Source of the DNA: Haloprofundus halobius
GTDB taxonomy: Archaea > Halobacteriota > Halobacteria > Halobacteriales > Haloferacaceae
DNA length: 64,000 nt
Assembly: GCF_020097835.1 (NCBI RefSeq)
Contig: NZ_CP083666.1
Span: 124,001-188,000 of the forward strand
Direction: 5' to 3'
Position numbers and translations under genes: made by a program. Positions within the stretch are counted from its first letter, which is position 1; each line of letters begins with the position of its first letter. Below, piece by piece: positions 24,267 through 32,812 of this stretch. The notes beneath the pieces were generated by a model that saw only the letters and a program-made list of their open reading frames with translations, was not told the origin of the DNA and searched no databases.

Positions 24267-24731
24267 ATGAGCGCACAACAAGACACTGAGGCGATCGCCA
24301 GACGGATTTTCGAGGAGATATGGCAAAACGAGAACTACGAGGTCATCGATGAACTCGTCGCCGAGGATTACGTCCTCCATGACCCATCGATGCCGGAAGA
24401 GACCGAGTGGCCCAGCGGCCGCGAGGGCTTTCGACAGATAGTAGAGATGGGCTCCGGCGTCATCGACGGACGTCTCGAGATCGAACAGCTCATCCCGGCC
24501 GACGACCACGTCGCGATTCGCTGGAAGCAGACCGGCACGCACGTCGGGGAGATGGCCGGCATCGAGCCGACGAACGAGGAGGTGACTATCACCGGCATCG
24601 AGATTGACCGTTTCGAGGACGGTAAACTCGCCGAGACGTGGCAGGAGGTCGGCATGCTGCCGATGCTCGTGCAGATCGGGGCTGTTCCCGAAGACCTGTT
24701 CTCCGCGGAAACGCCCTCGGGGGAGCACTAG
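24267..24731 (+). CDS. SnoaL-like ester-cyclase-type protein
   Basis: 154 residues of the NTF2-like fold. RRIFEEIWQNENYEVIDELV followed by EDYVLHDPS, then HVAIRWKQTGTHVGEMAGI and GIEIDRFEDGKLAETWQEVG is the SnoaL-like polyketide-cyclase/ester-cyclase pattern. In most genomes such stand-alone proteins have unassigned function. GGGGTGAGAG just upstream (24255-24264) may act as a ribosome-binding site. Complete. Confidence 0.85.
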   Translation: MSAQQDTEAIARRIFEEIWQNENYEVIDELVAEDYVLHDPSMPEETEWPSGREGFRQIVEMGSGVIDGRLEIEQLIPADDHVAIRWKQTGTHVGEMAGIEPTNEEVTITGIEIDRFEDGKLAETWQEVGMLPMLVQIGAVPEDLFSAETPSGEH

Positions 24732-24929
24732 CTGACTCTCCTCTCTTTTCAAAATCAGACCGTAACCACGAGACATCTCGTCGTTTCGAGTGCCGTCACA
24801 CGCGGGGGCCTCTCTGCAGGACCGGACGACGGAATCGACTGGTCCACGTGGAACGACGAGACCGAGGAGTCCTCGAGCCCACGACCAGCGGAATGTTGAT
24901 GTACTCATATAACATATGACTGAAAGATT

Positions 24930-25736
24930 ATGCGCGTACCCAGTCCGATTACGATTCAGCGAATCTCCGAACTCGTGGCGGCGAACCGAGCAATCAGGTC
25001 ACCCACCTACCACGCAGCCCACGACGAGGGGATTCGTTTCACGGATCCGGAAAAGGGCCTCCAGTGGGGCGCCGACATCATTCCAGCCTTGATGGGTTTT
25101 TTCCGACTTGAGAAAGACACCCGGGACGACCACCCCAACGGCTGGGTGGGCTTCGCTCGCCACTGGCGGGGAGAGACGTTGCGGCTGGACTTCGACCTGC
25201 TATCGAGGTCCGACGAGCCAGACCCGATCTTGGTCGTGACCGCAGTATCAGGCAGAGCGGGAGAGGAAACTATCTCCGACGAGGACTTCGGAGAGATCGA
25301 GCTGTCGGAGCAGGTTCCGACGCGGCGGGAATGGGAGGAACGAGGGAAACGGTACCAGGCGGCGCGGAGGACAGATGATGCCGATGGAGCGGCAGCGGTG
25401 AAGGCGTACATCGCAGCGCTGCCGGGTTGGAAGGGGGAGGTCGCGACACGATTCGACGAGATCATCGAACGCGAAGTGCCCCACGTGCGCCGCGCCGTGA
25501 AGTGGCACATACCGTTCTATGGTGTCGAGGGTCAAGGATGGTTCGCGTCGTTCAGCGCGTTCTCGAAACACGTGAAACTGTCGTTCGTGTGCGAATCGTA
25601 CCTCGAGCCGAAGCCACCCGGTGGAACGGGTCCGGATAGACAAGCCTTGGACCTGAAGAAGACGGACGCGCTGGACGAGGACCAGGTCGCTTCCTGGGTT
25701 CGGCAGGCCGCCGACAAGCCGGGGATGGGCTGGTGA
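24930..25736 (+). CDS. Two-part protein: unknown N-terminal domain plus DUF1801
   Basis: 268 residues. From about residue 150 (AVKAYIAALPGWKGEVATRF, VPHVRRAVKWHIPFYG, FASFSAFSKHVKLSF) it is a DUF1801 (YdhG-like) domain, a small alpha/beta fold of unknown role. Residues 1-140 (GIRFTDPEKGLQWGADIIPA, GWVGFARHWRGETLRLDFDL) are not recognised, and the linker VPTRREWEERGKRYQAARR is charged. DUF1801 proteins are normally about 120-140 residues, so this is a fusion or the start lies further in. No frameshift is visible. AACATATGACTGAAAG upstream is AT-rich enough for a promoter. Confidence 0.65.
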   Translation: MRVPSPITIQRISELVAANRAIRSPTYHAAHDEGIRFTDPEKGLQWGADIIPALMGFFRLEKDTRDDHPNGWVGFARHWRGETLRLDFDLLSRSDEPDPILVVTAVSGRAGEETISDEDFGEIELSEQVPTRREWEERGKRYQAARRTDDADGAAAVKAYIAALPGWKGEVATRFDEIIEREVPHVRRAVKWHIPFYGVEGQGWFASFSAFSKHVKLSFVCESYLEPKPPGGTGPDRQALDLKKTDALDEDQVASWVRQAADKPGMGW

Positions 25737-25863
25737 GAAAGCCCGCGCCTGTGCGATACCCGTAAGGCGGCCACGAATCTCACCGCGAACGACCTCGACG
25801 CCTCTCTCGTCGTTTTCGCGATCCGTCCTGGTCATCTCTACAGAATCCGGCTCACGACTCCAT

Positions 25864-25900
25864 TGACATCCTCCCCGCCGTGAACGGTGAGGTGTGAGCC
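25864..25900 (-). mobile_element. Orphan IS1341-type right-end remnant
   Basis: TGACATCCTCCCCGCCG (25864-25880) is the exact reverse complement of the last 17 bases of the TnpB element right end (15512-15528), followed by TGAACGGTGAGG completing a decayed hairpin. No tnpB or left end lies nearby, so it is a scar or solo terminus. Confidence 0.65.
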
Positions 25901-25965
25901 TTGTCCTTTCTATACGCGTTCGGACGGCCGTCTTCGGGGCGTCGGGTCGAGTGCGGCGATCACCC

Positions 25966-27042
25966 TCACACGACGCTCTCGACGACGAACCGTTGCCCCT
26001 CGATATCCTCGACCAGCGCGCCCCACCCGCCGACGCTGACCACCTCGTCGCCGGTGTCGAGTTCGAGCGTCGCCGCCTCGATGAAGCTCTCCAACAGCGG
26101 GCGGTCGTCGTCGCCCGCGACGTAGTTCACCTCGGCGACCCAGCCGGTGAGTTCGCGCTCCTCGCGACCGGTTCGACTCTTCCCGCTCACGGTGAGCGTC
26201 ACTTCGCGGTCCGCCTCGACGTCCTCGCGGATGTCGCGGATGCACTCGCGGATGTTCGTGTACGTCGCCGGCAGCGAACCGTCGCGCGCGGAGTACAGCG
26301 TCTCCCACGTCTCCCAGAAGGCCGTCTGGAAGTGCGCGTCGAAGATACGCGACAGCGAGTAGTCGTTGGCGAGCACGCCGTACTCGTGGTTCGGGTGCAG
26401 CGGCGCTTCGGGCGCGAAACAGACGTGCGTGCGGTCGGCGAGGACGAGAAACGGCGTCGGCAGCGTGCGGAGGCGGACCTCCGACGCCACGCCCGCGAAG
26501 TCGAACACGCGGTCGTCGACGCTCGCGTCCGGGGACTGCTCGGGCGTGAGGGTGAGTTTGACGACGACGCCGCGGTCGACGGCGGCCGCGAGCGCGTCGC
26601 GGAACAGGTCGTACTGCGGGGGCGTCACCGCCAACTGGAGTTCGTTCTCGGCGCCTTCGATGGCTTCGCGCGCGCGGTCGAAGATGGACGACAGCGGTTT
26701 GAGCACGCTCACGCGGTGGTTCTCGACGGTCGGGCGCTCCCACCGCTGGCGAATCTCGGTGGCCGCGCTCGTCACCGTCTCCGCGTACGCCTGCAGGTCG
26801 TCGACGACCGCCGAGGGGTCGTGCGCGCGGGCGTGGAGACTGCCCTGTTGGTACGTCTCGATGTAGCCTTCGCTCTCCAAGTTGCGGAGGACGTCGTAGA
26901 TGCGCGCCTGCGGCACGCCGCAGGCGTCGGCGATCTCGGTCGCGGGTGCGCTGCCGAGTTCGACCGTCGCGATGTAGGCCTCGGCCTCGTACTGGGTGAG
27001 TCCGGTCCGCTCCAGCGTCGAACGGAGTTGGTCGGTGTCCAT
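25966..27042 (-). CDS. trmB: TrmB-family sugar-sensing transcriptional regulator
   Basis: 358 residues from the ATG at 27042 (MDTDQLRSTLERTGLTQYEA). N-terminal winged helix (LTQYEAEAYIATVELGSAPA, TEIADACGVPQARIYDVLRN) is followed by a coiled segment and the C-terminal TrmB sugar-binding domain from about residue 100. In Halobacterium salinarum, a protein of nearly the same length represses or activates central carbon genes according to glucose. Here it is single and divergent from the toxin-antitoxin pair. TrmB is the family name; strict orthology is likely but untested. Confidence 0.82.
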   Translation of the reverse strand: MDTDQLRSTLERTGLTQYEAEAYIATVELGSAPATEIADACGVPQARIYDVLRNLESEGYIETYQQGSLHARAHDPSAVVDDLQAYAETVTSAATEIRQRWERPTVENHRVSVLKPLSSIFDRAREAIEGAENELQLAVTPPQYDLFRDALAAAVDRGVVVKLTLTPEQSPDASVDDRVFDFAGVASEVRLRTLPTPFLVLADRTHVCFAPEAPLHPNHEYGVLANDYSLSRIFDAHFQTAFWETWETLYSARDGSLPATYTNIRECIRDIREDVEADREVTLTVSGKSRTGREERELTGWVAEVNYVAGDDDRPLLESFIEAATLELDTGDEVVSVGGWGALVEDIEGQRFVVESVV

Positions 27043-27144
27043 GCTCGGATACCGGATAGAGGGCGCCCGGACGCTTTCGGTGTTGCGGTGTTTCGGTGTG
27101 CTGACGGGCGAATCGAGGGCTCGACGACGACTGGACGAGACAAG

Positions 27145-27174
27145 TATTTTTATCGACGCACTCACAGTGTACAC
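27145..27174 (+). promoter_or_regulatory. Promoter and possible operator of the RHH/PIN operon
   Basis: TATTTTTAT (27145-27153) lies 24-32 bp before the ATG at 27177, so the transcript is probably leaderless. The 8-bp palindrome GTGTACAC (27167-27174) covers the expected start of transcription and would suit binding of a dimeric RHH antitoxin. Confidence 0.45.
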
Positions 27175-27176
27175 AC

Positions 27177-27497
27177 ATGAGTTCCGAATCGGAGAAGAAG
27201 CGCGTTCAGTTCCGAGCGCCGAGAGGGTTGGTAGATCGGGCTGACACTCTCGCAGCGGTGTTCGAGACAGACCGGACGGACATTCTCATCGCTGCCCTCC
27301 GCGAGTATCTCCGGGACGCAGCACACTCTGATGACGTGAAGCAGGAGGTCGCAGAAGCGTACTACGACGGCGATATTACCTTCGAGGAACTGAAGTCTCT
27401 CGTCGGTCACGAGGAGGCCGCAAATTTCCGTCTCCTGAAACAGCAGTTGAGCGAGACGTTCGTCGAGGATGTAGCCGAAGAGTTGGCCGACACGTAG
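27177..27497 (+). CDS. RHH-type antitoxin with UPF0175-like tail
   Basis: 106 residues. The N-terminal part KKRVQFRAPRGLVDRADTLA and TDILIAALREYLRD is a ribbon-helix-helix DNA-binding fold; the C-terminal part EVAEAYYDGDITFEELKSLV resembles the UPF0175 antitoxin class. The stop is directly followed by the ATG of a PIN-domain gene with no spacing, the standard order for antitoxin-toxin modules. The GTGTACAC palindrome just before the start may be its own operator. Confidence 0.85.
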   Translation: MSSESEKKRVQFRAPRGLVDRADTLAAVFETDRTDILIAALREYLRDAAHSDDVKQEVAEAYYDGDITFEELKSLVGHEEAANFRLLKQQLSETFVEDVAEELADT

Positions 27498-28022
27498 ATG
27501 GTGCGCATCGTCGCTGATACCTCCGCCCTCGTTAGTTTAGGAACCGTTGCAGACACCACGGCAAACCCACTCGATATACTCCTTGAGTCGCACGAACTCC
27601 TACTCCCCGAGCACGTTCTCGAAGAATTGGCGGAAACAGCATCTTACGACGCTGCCTCTGGAGAGGCAGCACAGGCCGTGCTTGATCGCAAGAGCGCGTT
27701 CGAGGTTCGCCTCGTCGAACTGGACGAAACGTTTCCACTCGACGACGGCGAGAACGCGGCAGTCACGTTGGCGAACCAAGTGAACGCGGTTCAACTCCTC
27801 TGCGACGAATTCAACCGGCTCGCACTTATCCACGCATCGCTGGCTGACACCCGTCTCGTGACGACGCCGATTCTACTCACCGCCCTCGTGCGGAACGACG
27901 TGCTCTCTCCCGATTCTGCGGAGCAATTCCTCGAGAAGATGAGCGACGCCCGGAGTTGGTCTGCAAACTCCTACGTCGCACGCACAAAAGCAACACTACA
28001 ACAGCAACGAGAGGACAAGTGA
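27498..28022 (+). CDS. PIN-domain toxin (VapC-like)
   Basis: 174 residues. Begins MVRIVADTSALVSLG with the first catalytic Asp; a conserved Glu appears in LPEHVLEELAETA and the acidic pair in FPLDDGENAAVTLANQ, the normal PIN pattern for Mg-dependent ribonucleases. PIN toxins of this kind cleave tRNA or rRNA when not bound by antitoxin. Complete, adjacent to its antitoxin. Longer than typical VapC (about 130 residues) because of a C-terminal helical extension (AEQFLEKMSDARSWSANSYV). Confidence 0.85.
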   Translation: MVRIVADTSALVSLGTVADTTANPLDILLESHELLLPEHVLEELAETASYDAASGEAAQAVLDRKSAFEVRLVELDETFPLDDGENAAVTLANQVNAVQLLCDEFNRLALIHASLADTRLVTTPILLTALVRNDVLSPDSAEQFLEKMSDARSWSANSYVARTKATLQQQREDK

Positions 28023-28024
28023 CG

Positions 28025-28240
28025 TCTATTTTCTCGCGGCGCAGGAAGCTGAGAATCGTCAGCGTGAGAAGTTCGTCGACTAAGTCGCTGACTATTTCGA
28101 CGAACGTGTTCCGCGAATCGACGGCTGGGACGATACCTTCGAATATCTCGCAGAGAAGCGCCACGCCGAAGATCTAGTGGTAGTCATCGACGAATTCCCC
28201 TCCCTCGTCGAAGAGAACGACTCGCTTCCGTCCTACTCGG
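28025..28240 (+). pseudogene. Archaeal ATPase (AAA) fragment
   Basis: Directly behind the toxin gene one frame reads YFLAAQEAENRQREKFVD, a TAA, then VADYFDERVPRIDGWDD, TFEYLAEKRHAEDLVVVIDE and FPSLVEENDSLPSYSG. LVVVIDEFP is a Walker B of the archaeal ATPase family (Pfam archaeal_ATPase). Walker A and both ends are absent, so only a central fragment remains with an internal stop. Confidence 0.7.
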
Positions 28241-28553
28241 GACGAACGGTTCGTACTGTTCTCGAAAAGCGGTTTCGTCGACGGTCTCGAAGACGACTTG
28301 GACGACAACTGGTCGCTGTTCAGCCTCGAGAACGTTGATGAGCTTTTCAGATCTGATCGAAAAGACAGACGCGTTTGAGCGCTATCCCGATATCAGATCT
28401 ACGCTCGACCCCGATCGATCCGTTCGTACAGTCGGACGACACCGACTCAGCGATTGCAGTCGCCGTAGCCCGGACGACGTTCGACCGGGAGCCACCACCG
28501 GCAAGAACCCCCCACTCGCGTGGCTCTTTGAGGGCCATTTGCCAAGGGGTGGT
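28241..28553. other. Decayed intergenic region before the GGT gene
   Basis: Contains pieces with coding-like acidic runs (for example GFVDGLEDDLDDNWSLFSLE then a stop at about 28377), possibly more of the ATPase locus in another frame. The frame of the gamma-glutamyltransferase-like gene is also open back to 28335, but those 73 codons have no family resemblance. Confidence 0.4.
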
Positions 28554-30221
28554 ATGGACGCCAGCAACCTCGACAGTTTCACCTCCCGCCGGTCGACCGT
28601 CTACGGTCGCCGCGGCGTGGTTTCCACGAGCCAACCGCTCGCGGCGCAGGCGGGTATCACCACCCTCCAGGAGGGCGGCAACGCCTTCGACGCGGCCGTC
28701 GCCACCGCGGCGGCGCTGAACGTCGTCGAACCCACGTCGACGGGCCTCGGCGGCGACGTGTTCGCGCTCTATCGCACCGCCGACGACGAGGTCGGCGCGA
28801 TGCGCTCCTGTGGCGGCGCGCCCTCGGGAACGAGCATCGAGAAGGTGAGAGAAGCCATCACCGAGGCCGACGAGGAGACGCGTTCGTCGTGGTACCCCGC
28901 GTCTCGTGGGTACGCCGTCGACTCCGCGGAGGAGGCGGGGATGCCGTTTCTCGGCCCGCACGCGGTGACGGTTCCGGGCACCGCCCGCGGGTGGGAGACG
29001 ACGGTCGAGGAACTCGGTCGGATGACGCTCGACGAGGTGCTCCAGCCCGCGATCGAGTACGCGAACAACGGCTACCCAGTCACCGAAGTCGTCGCCGCGC
29101 AGTGGAAACACGGCGAGGAGTTGTTCACGTCGGAACACGCCCGCGACGCGTACCTCTTCGACGGGAAGGCGCCCGAAACGGGCGATATGGCGTCGCTGCC
29201 GAAACTCGGCGCGACGATGGAGCGCATCGCCGAAGAGGGAGCAGATATCGTCTACGAGGGCGACATCGCCGAAGCGATAGCGAGTGAGATTCAGGAACTC
29301 GGCGGCTTCATGACCGTCGACGACCTCGCCGACTTCGAACCGGAGTTCGTCGAGCCGGTGTCGACGACGTACAACGGCGCCGAAATTTACGAACTCCCGC
29401 CGAACAATCAGGGGCTCATCGCGCTCGAAGCGCTCAACATCGCCGAGGACCTCGGCGCGGCCGACCACCCGCTCGACTCCGCAGAGCGCGTCCACTACTT
29501 CGCGGAGGCGATGAAGCTCGCGTTCCACGACGGCCATCGCTACATCACCGACCCCGAGTACGAGGAGATTCCGCCGCTGGCCTCGGAGGGGTGGGCGCAG
29601 AAACGCGCCGAGACGGTCGGCGAGACGGCGAACCACGACGTGAGCTTCGGCGTTCCCGACGCGCAGGCCGAGGACGCCGACACAGTTCTCCTTTGTGTCG
29701 CCGACGACGAGGGCAACGTCGTCTCCTATATCAACTCCCGATTCGCGGGCTTCGGCTCCGGCGTCGTCGCGGGCGACACGGGCATCGCGCTGCAGAACCG
29801 CGGCGCGTCGTTCTCTTTGGATTCCGACCACCCGAACCACCTCGAAGCGGGCAAACGCCCGTTCCACACCCTCGTCCCGGCCGTCGCCAAACTCGGCGAG
29901 GACGACTGGGCGGCGTTCGGCGTGATGGGCGGCTACATGCAGCCGCAGGGCCACGTGCAGGTCATCTCGAACGTCGTCGACTACGACCTCTCGATTCAGG
30001 CGGCGCTGGACCGCCCGCGCTGGCGCTACCGCGAGGACGGCCAACTCGCCGTCGAGGAGTTCTCGGACTCCGGCGTCCCGACGGCGCTCACCCGGATGGG
30101 CCACGAGGTGGGGATTCTCGCACCGCTGATGTTCGGCGGCGCGCAGTTCGTCCGCAACCAGGACGGCGTGCTCTCGGCGGCGACCGAACCCCGAAAGGAC
30201 GGCAACGCGCTGGGGTACTGA
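28554..30221 (+). CDS. Gamma-glutamyltransferase-family Ntn-hydrolase
   Basis: 555 residues from the ATG at 28554 (MDASNLDSFTSRRSTVYGRR). The GGT layout is complete: GVVSTSQPLAAQAG and GGNAFDAAVATAAALNVVEP at the N-terminus, TGLGGDVFAL, and the autocatalytic Thr377 in AEDADTVLLCVADDEGNVVS that would head the small subunit. GGT enzymes self-cleave and transfer or hydrolyse gamma-glutamyl groups. No signal peptide is seen, so it is likely cytosolic. Haloarchaea use gamma-glutamylcysteine as thiol, which could be the substrate (inference). Acyltransferase/acylase activity is also possible in this family. Confidence 0.88.
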   Translation: MDASNLDSFTSRRSTVYGRRGVVSTSQPLAAQAGITTLQEGGNAFDAAVATAAALNVVEPTSTGLGGDVFALYRTADDEVGAMRSCGGAPSGTSIEKVREAITEADEETRSSWYPASRGYAVDSAEEAGMPFLGPHAVTVPGTARGWETTVEELGRMTLDEVLQPAIEYANNGYPVTEVVAAQWKHGEELFTSEHARDAYLFDGKAPETGDMASLPKLGATMERIAEEGADIVYEGDIAEAIASEIQELGGFMTVDDLADFEPEFVEPVSTTYNGAEIYELPPNNQGLIALEALNIAEDLGAADHPLDSAERVHYFAEAMKLAFHDGHRYITDPEYEEIPPLASEGWAQKRAETVGETANHDVSFGVPDAQAEDADTVLLCVADDEGNVVSYINSRFAGFGSGVVAGDTGIALQNRGASFSLDSDHPNHLEAGKRPFHTLVPAVAKLGEDDWAAFGVMGGYMQPQGHVQVISNVVDYDLSIQAALDRPRWRYREDGQLAVEEFSDSGVPTALTRMGHEVGILAPLMFGGAQFVRNQDGVLSAATEPRKDGNALGY

Positions 30222-30433
30222 GGCTCACGCGCGCTGATTGCTAGCCGGCACTTCACCGTCTCGATAACTCCGCCACGCTGATTGCTATTTCTCACCCGAT
30301 GCAAACGCCGTCGCGCGACGTTGCATCGCTCGTCGGAAACCGAGAACATATTTTCTTCCCGGGGTGAAGAGGAAACCGTGACCTCTCTACGTATTCTGCC
30401 CCCTCTTTCGCGTGGAACGGGGGGTGTTATCGC
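30222..30433. other. Intergenic with a short direct repeat
   Basis: CGCTGATTGCTA occurs twice (about 30232 and 30277), each followed by a different sequence. No gene found; meaning of the repeat unknown. Confidence 0.4.
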
Positions 30434-32017
30434 GTGACACAGCCAGTAGGCGACCCCGACGACTCCAGCGTCGTCTCGGGACTACGGGAGCTCCGTCCGA
30501 GTGCGGTCGCGGCGCTGTTCTCCCGCGCCGACGCCCGCTACGTCGCGCCCGTCCTCCTCGCGGGCGTCGCCGTCTACTTTCTCTACCTCGCGGCGAACGC
30601 TTACCCCGGCTACGGCGCGGGGCTCTACAACCTGATGGGCGAACAGATAGCGGCCAACGGCTACCTGCCGCCCGAGTCCATCCCCTACTACACCGTCGAC
30701 GGCGTCCCCTTCGCCTACCCGCCGCTGCTGTTCTACGTCATCGCCGTGATACGCGACGTGACCGGCGTCGGGCCGTTCGCGCTGGCGCGCTTCTTCCCCG
30801 GACTCGTCACCATCGCGTATCTGGTGCCGACGTACCTGCTCGCGCGCGACGTGCTCGCCTCCCGTCCGGCGGCGACGGCCGTCGGGTTGCTCGTCGCGCT
30901 CAACCCGAAGGTGCTCCAGTGGCACATCACCGCCGGCGGCGTCGTCCGCGCCCCGGCGTTCCTGTTCGCCGTCTGCGGCATCTACGCGGGCTACCGCCTC
31001 TACGCCGCCGTCGAGACGACCGGCTACGACCGCCGGTGGCTCGCCATCTCCTCGCTCTGTTTCGGGTTGACCATGCTGACCCATCCGACGTACACGCTGT
31101 TTTTCGTCGGCAGTTTCGTCATCCTGTGGCTCTCGCTGGACCGGTCGCTCGCGGGCTTTCTCCGCGGGGGCGTCGTCGCCGCCGGCGGGTTCGCGCTCGC
31201 GACGCCGTGGCTCGTCTGGAACGTCTCGACACACGGCCTCGACGTGTTCACCGCCGCCTCGGGGACCCACGGCGGCATCGGCGGCGGTTTCGCCATCACG
31301 GCGTGGCACGTGATTCCGCTCGTGTTGGCCGCGGCGCTGTTTCTCGCCCGTCGGCCGTTTCTCGGCGTCTGGACCGTCGCGGCCGCGCTGCTGTTCCAGC
31401 AGGCGCGCTTCGTCGCCTTCGTCGGCACGTTCGGCGTCGTCGCGCTGGCGCTCCCGCGCGTCCGCGCCGCGGTCGCAGAGCGCGTTCCCCGGCCGAAGCG
31501 ACGGACGGTCGCGAGCGTCGCCATCGCCGCGACGCTGGTCGTCGGCCTCGGCGTCGTCGGCTACTCGATGACCGTCGCCGAACCCTCCATCGCGCCCCAG
31601 TTCGTCGACGACGACGACGTGGCGGCGATGGAGTGGGTCGGCGAGGAGACGCCCGAGGACGCGACGTTCGTCGTCGTCGGCGACGCCGCCGAGTGGTTCC
31701 CCGACGTGAGCAAGCGGACGATGACGGTCGGCCTGTGGGGCGTCGAGTGGGAGGGCGCCGAGACGTACGCCGAGCAGAAAGATCTCTACCGGTCGATTTC
31801 GGAGTGCCCCGACGCCGACTGCGTCTCCGAGACGCTGGACGACGCGGACGTCACACCCGACTACCTCTACGTCCCGAAGGGAACCTACGTCCTCCGCGGG
31901 AAGCGGACCGACGGCGGCGACGACCTCGTTTGGTCGCTGATGGGCGCCGACGGGTACGAAGAGGTGTACGAGAACGACGGTGTCGTCATCTTCCGCGTGG
32001 AGTCGACGGAGTCGTAG
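30434..32017 (+). CDS. GT39/ArnT-like polytopic glycosyltransferase-type protein
   Basis: 527 residues, GTG start. About 11 hydrophobic helices precede a C-terminal soluble domain beginning near residue 390 (PQFVDDDDVAAMEWVGEETP, ATFVVVGDAAEWFPDVSKRT). The first extracytoplasmic loop GEQIAANGYLPPESIPYYTV and FAYPPLLFYV match membrane glycosyltransferases of the GT39/GT83 type, which use lipid-linked sugars. This fits cell-surface glycosylation. No neighbouring glycosylation genes are present in the window. Exact reaction unknown. Confidence 0.7.
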   Translation: MTQPVGDPDDSSVVSGLRELRPSAVAALFSRADARYVAPVLLAGVAVYFLYLAANAYPGYGAGLYNLMGEQIAANGYLPPESIPYYTVDGVPFAYPPLLFYVIAVIRDVTGVGPFALARFFPGLVTIAYLVPTYLLARDVLASRPAATAVGLLVALNPKVLQWHITAGGVVRAPAFLFAVCGIYAGYRLYAAVETTGYDRRWLAISSLCFGLTMLTHPTYTLFFVGSFVILWLSLDRSLAGFLRGGVVAAGGFALATPWLVWNVSTHGLDVFTAASGTHGGIGGGFAITAWHVIPLVLAAALFLARRPFLGVWTVAAALLFQQARFVAFVGTFGVVALALPRVRAAVAERVPRPKRRTVASVAIAATLVVGLGVVGYSMTVAEPSIAPQFVDDDDVAAMEWVGEETPEDATFVVVGDAAEWFPDVSKRTMTVGLWGVEWEGAETYAEQKDLYRSISECPDADCVSETLDDADVTPDYLYVPKGTYVLRGKRTDGGDDLVWSLMGADGYEEVYENDGVVIFRVESTES

Positions 32018-32130
32018 CCGAGCAGACGGGACACCCCCGGTCGTCGGGGGTCGGTTGACCGAGCGAAGGACGAAGGACGGAGAGCGTCTGTGGAAACTGC
32101 TGGAGGAGACGCGCGCCTGTTCCGCTCGTC

Positions 32131-32460
32131 TCAGAGAGGGAGATCGACTGTGACGGCGGCGATGCGGTTCGACTCCGAATCGTAATCGAGAACCTGGTGT
32201 TCAGTTAGTATGGGTAGGTGAGTGTGGTGAAGTGAGATCGCCACTCGTCGAGTCGTTCGCTCTGTGACGTTCTCAGCGGCGCTTTCCTGTCGGGCGACCG
32301 CTGTTGCGACGCTGATGAGTTCTACTGGTGTCGACTGGTTCGAGAGAACATCGAGGAGAATTCTACGCCGCTTCACGGAGAGGATTTGGTGGCGCTCGCC
32401 CGCTGTCAACTCCGAGTTCTCGGACTGCTCGTTCAACAGATCTTCCAACGTGTTTGTCAT
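32131..32460 (-). CDS. DUF7344 domain protein, 109 aa
   Basis: LTAGERHQILSVKRRRILLD and VLSNQSTPVELISVATAVAR, followed by ISLHHTHLPILTEHQVLDYD is the DUF7344 winged-helix pattern, close to the domain at 6139-6600 but without its N-terminal extension. Likely a DNA-binding regulator. TAAAAATAC about 45 bp upstream is its TATA box, and an inverted repeat CTTTACC-N11-GGTAAAG (32510-32534) lies directly behind it. It stands alone on its strand, convergent with the GT39-like gene. Confidence 0.8.
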   Translation of the reverse strand: MTNTLEDLLNEQSENSELTAGERHQILSVKRRRILLDVLSNQSTPVELISVATAVARQESAAENVTERTTRRVAISLHHTHLPILTEHQVLDYDSESNRIAAVTVDLPL

Positions 32461-32509
32461 AGTTTCTCTCTACAGACCATCTTCGCCGAGACACTAACCC
32501 CTAAAAATA

Positions 32510-32534
32510 CTTTACCGTAACAAATTAGGTAAAG
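32510..32534. promoter_or_regulatory. Inverted repeat CTTTACC-N11-GGTAAAG
   Basis: Seven-base perfect arms separated by 11 bases, directly upstream of the TATA-like CTAAAAATAC (32501-32510) of the minus-strand DUF7344 gene, start at 32460. Good candidate operator for this regulator itself or for the short plus-strand frame starting at 32539. Confidence 0.5.
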
Positions 32535-32538
32535 GAAT

Positions 32539-32709
32539 TTGTCACGTAGCGCTGAGGCGTCGTCGTTCGAGAGACGGTTGGACTCACCGTACGGCTTGCT
32601 CGGACCACTCGACGAGAGCGGAGATATCGTTCACCTGCTACGAGAACCGAAAAGCCGTTCCGAGGGTCGTTACATTCTCCGTGCGAAACGCGGCTCTATC
32701 GTCGAGTAG
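32539..32709 (+). other. Uncertain 56-codon frame with protein-like composition
   Basis: TTG start, frame ends at TAG 32707-32709. Reads ASSFERRLDSPYGLLGPLDE then SGDIVHLLREPKSRSEGRYI and ends RAKRGSIVE. Composition is less arginine/serine biased than shadow frames and could be a small gene or the end of a lost gene. No family recognised; the rest of the 350-bp intergenic region up to 32812 shows nothing. Confidence 0.3.
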
Positions 32710-32812
32710 GCACCGTGGCGAGCGTCGATGGAGGGTGACCCTCGTCCCGAGTGCGCCGTTTACGATTGCGCCATTTGCGACGTGTGCATAGATGGGGGCG
32801 TGACGCGGAATC

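Noticed and set aside
28335-28553. Upstream extension of the GGT-like gene by 73 codons
   Set aside because: Sequence before MDASNLDSF has no GGT similarity; it belongs to a decayed region.
28347-30104. 585-codon open frame on the minus strand
   Set aside because: Antisense shadow of the gamma-glutamyltransferase-like gene, which has intact motifs including the catalytic Thr.
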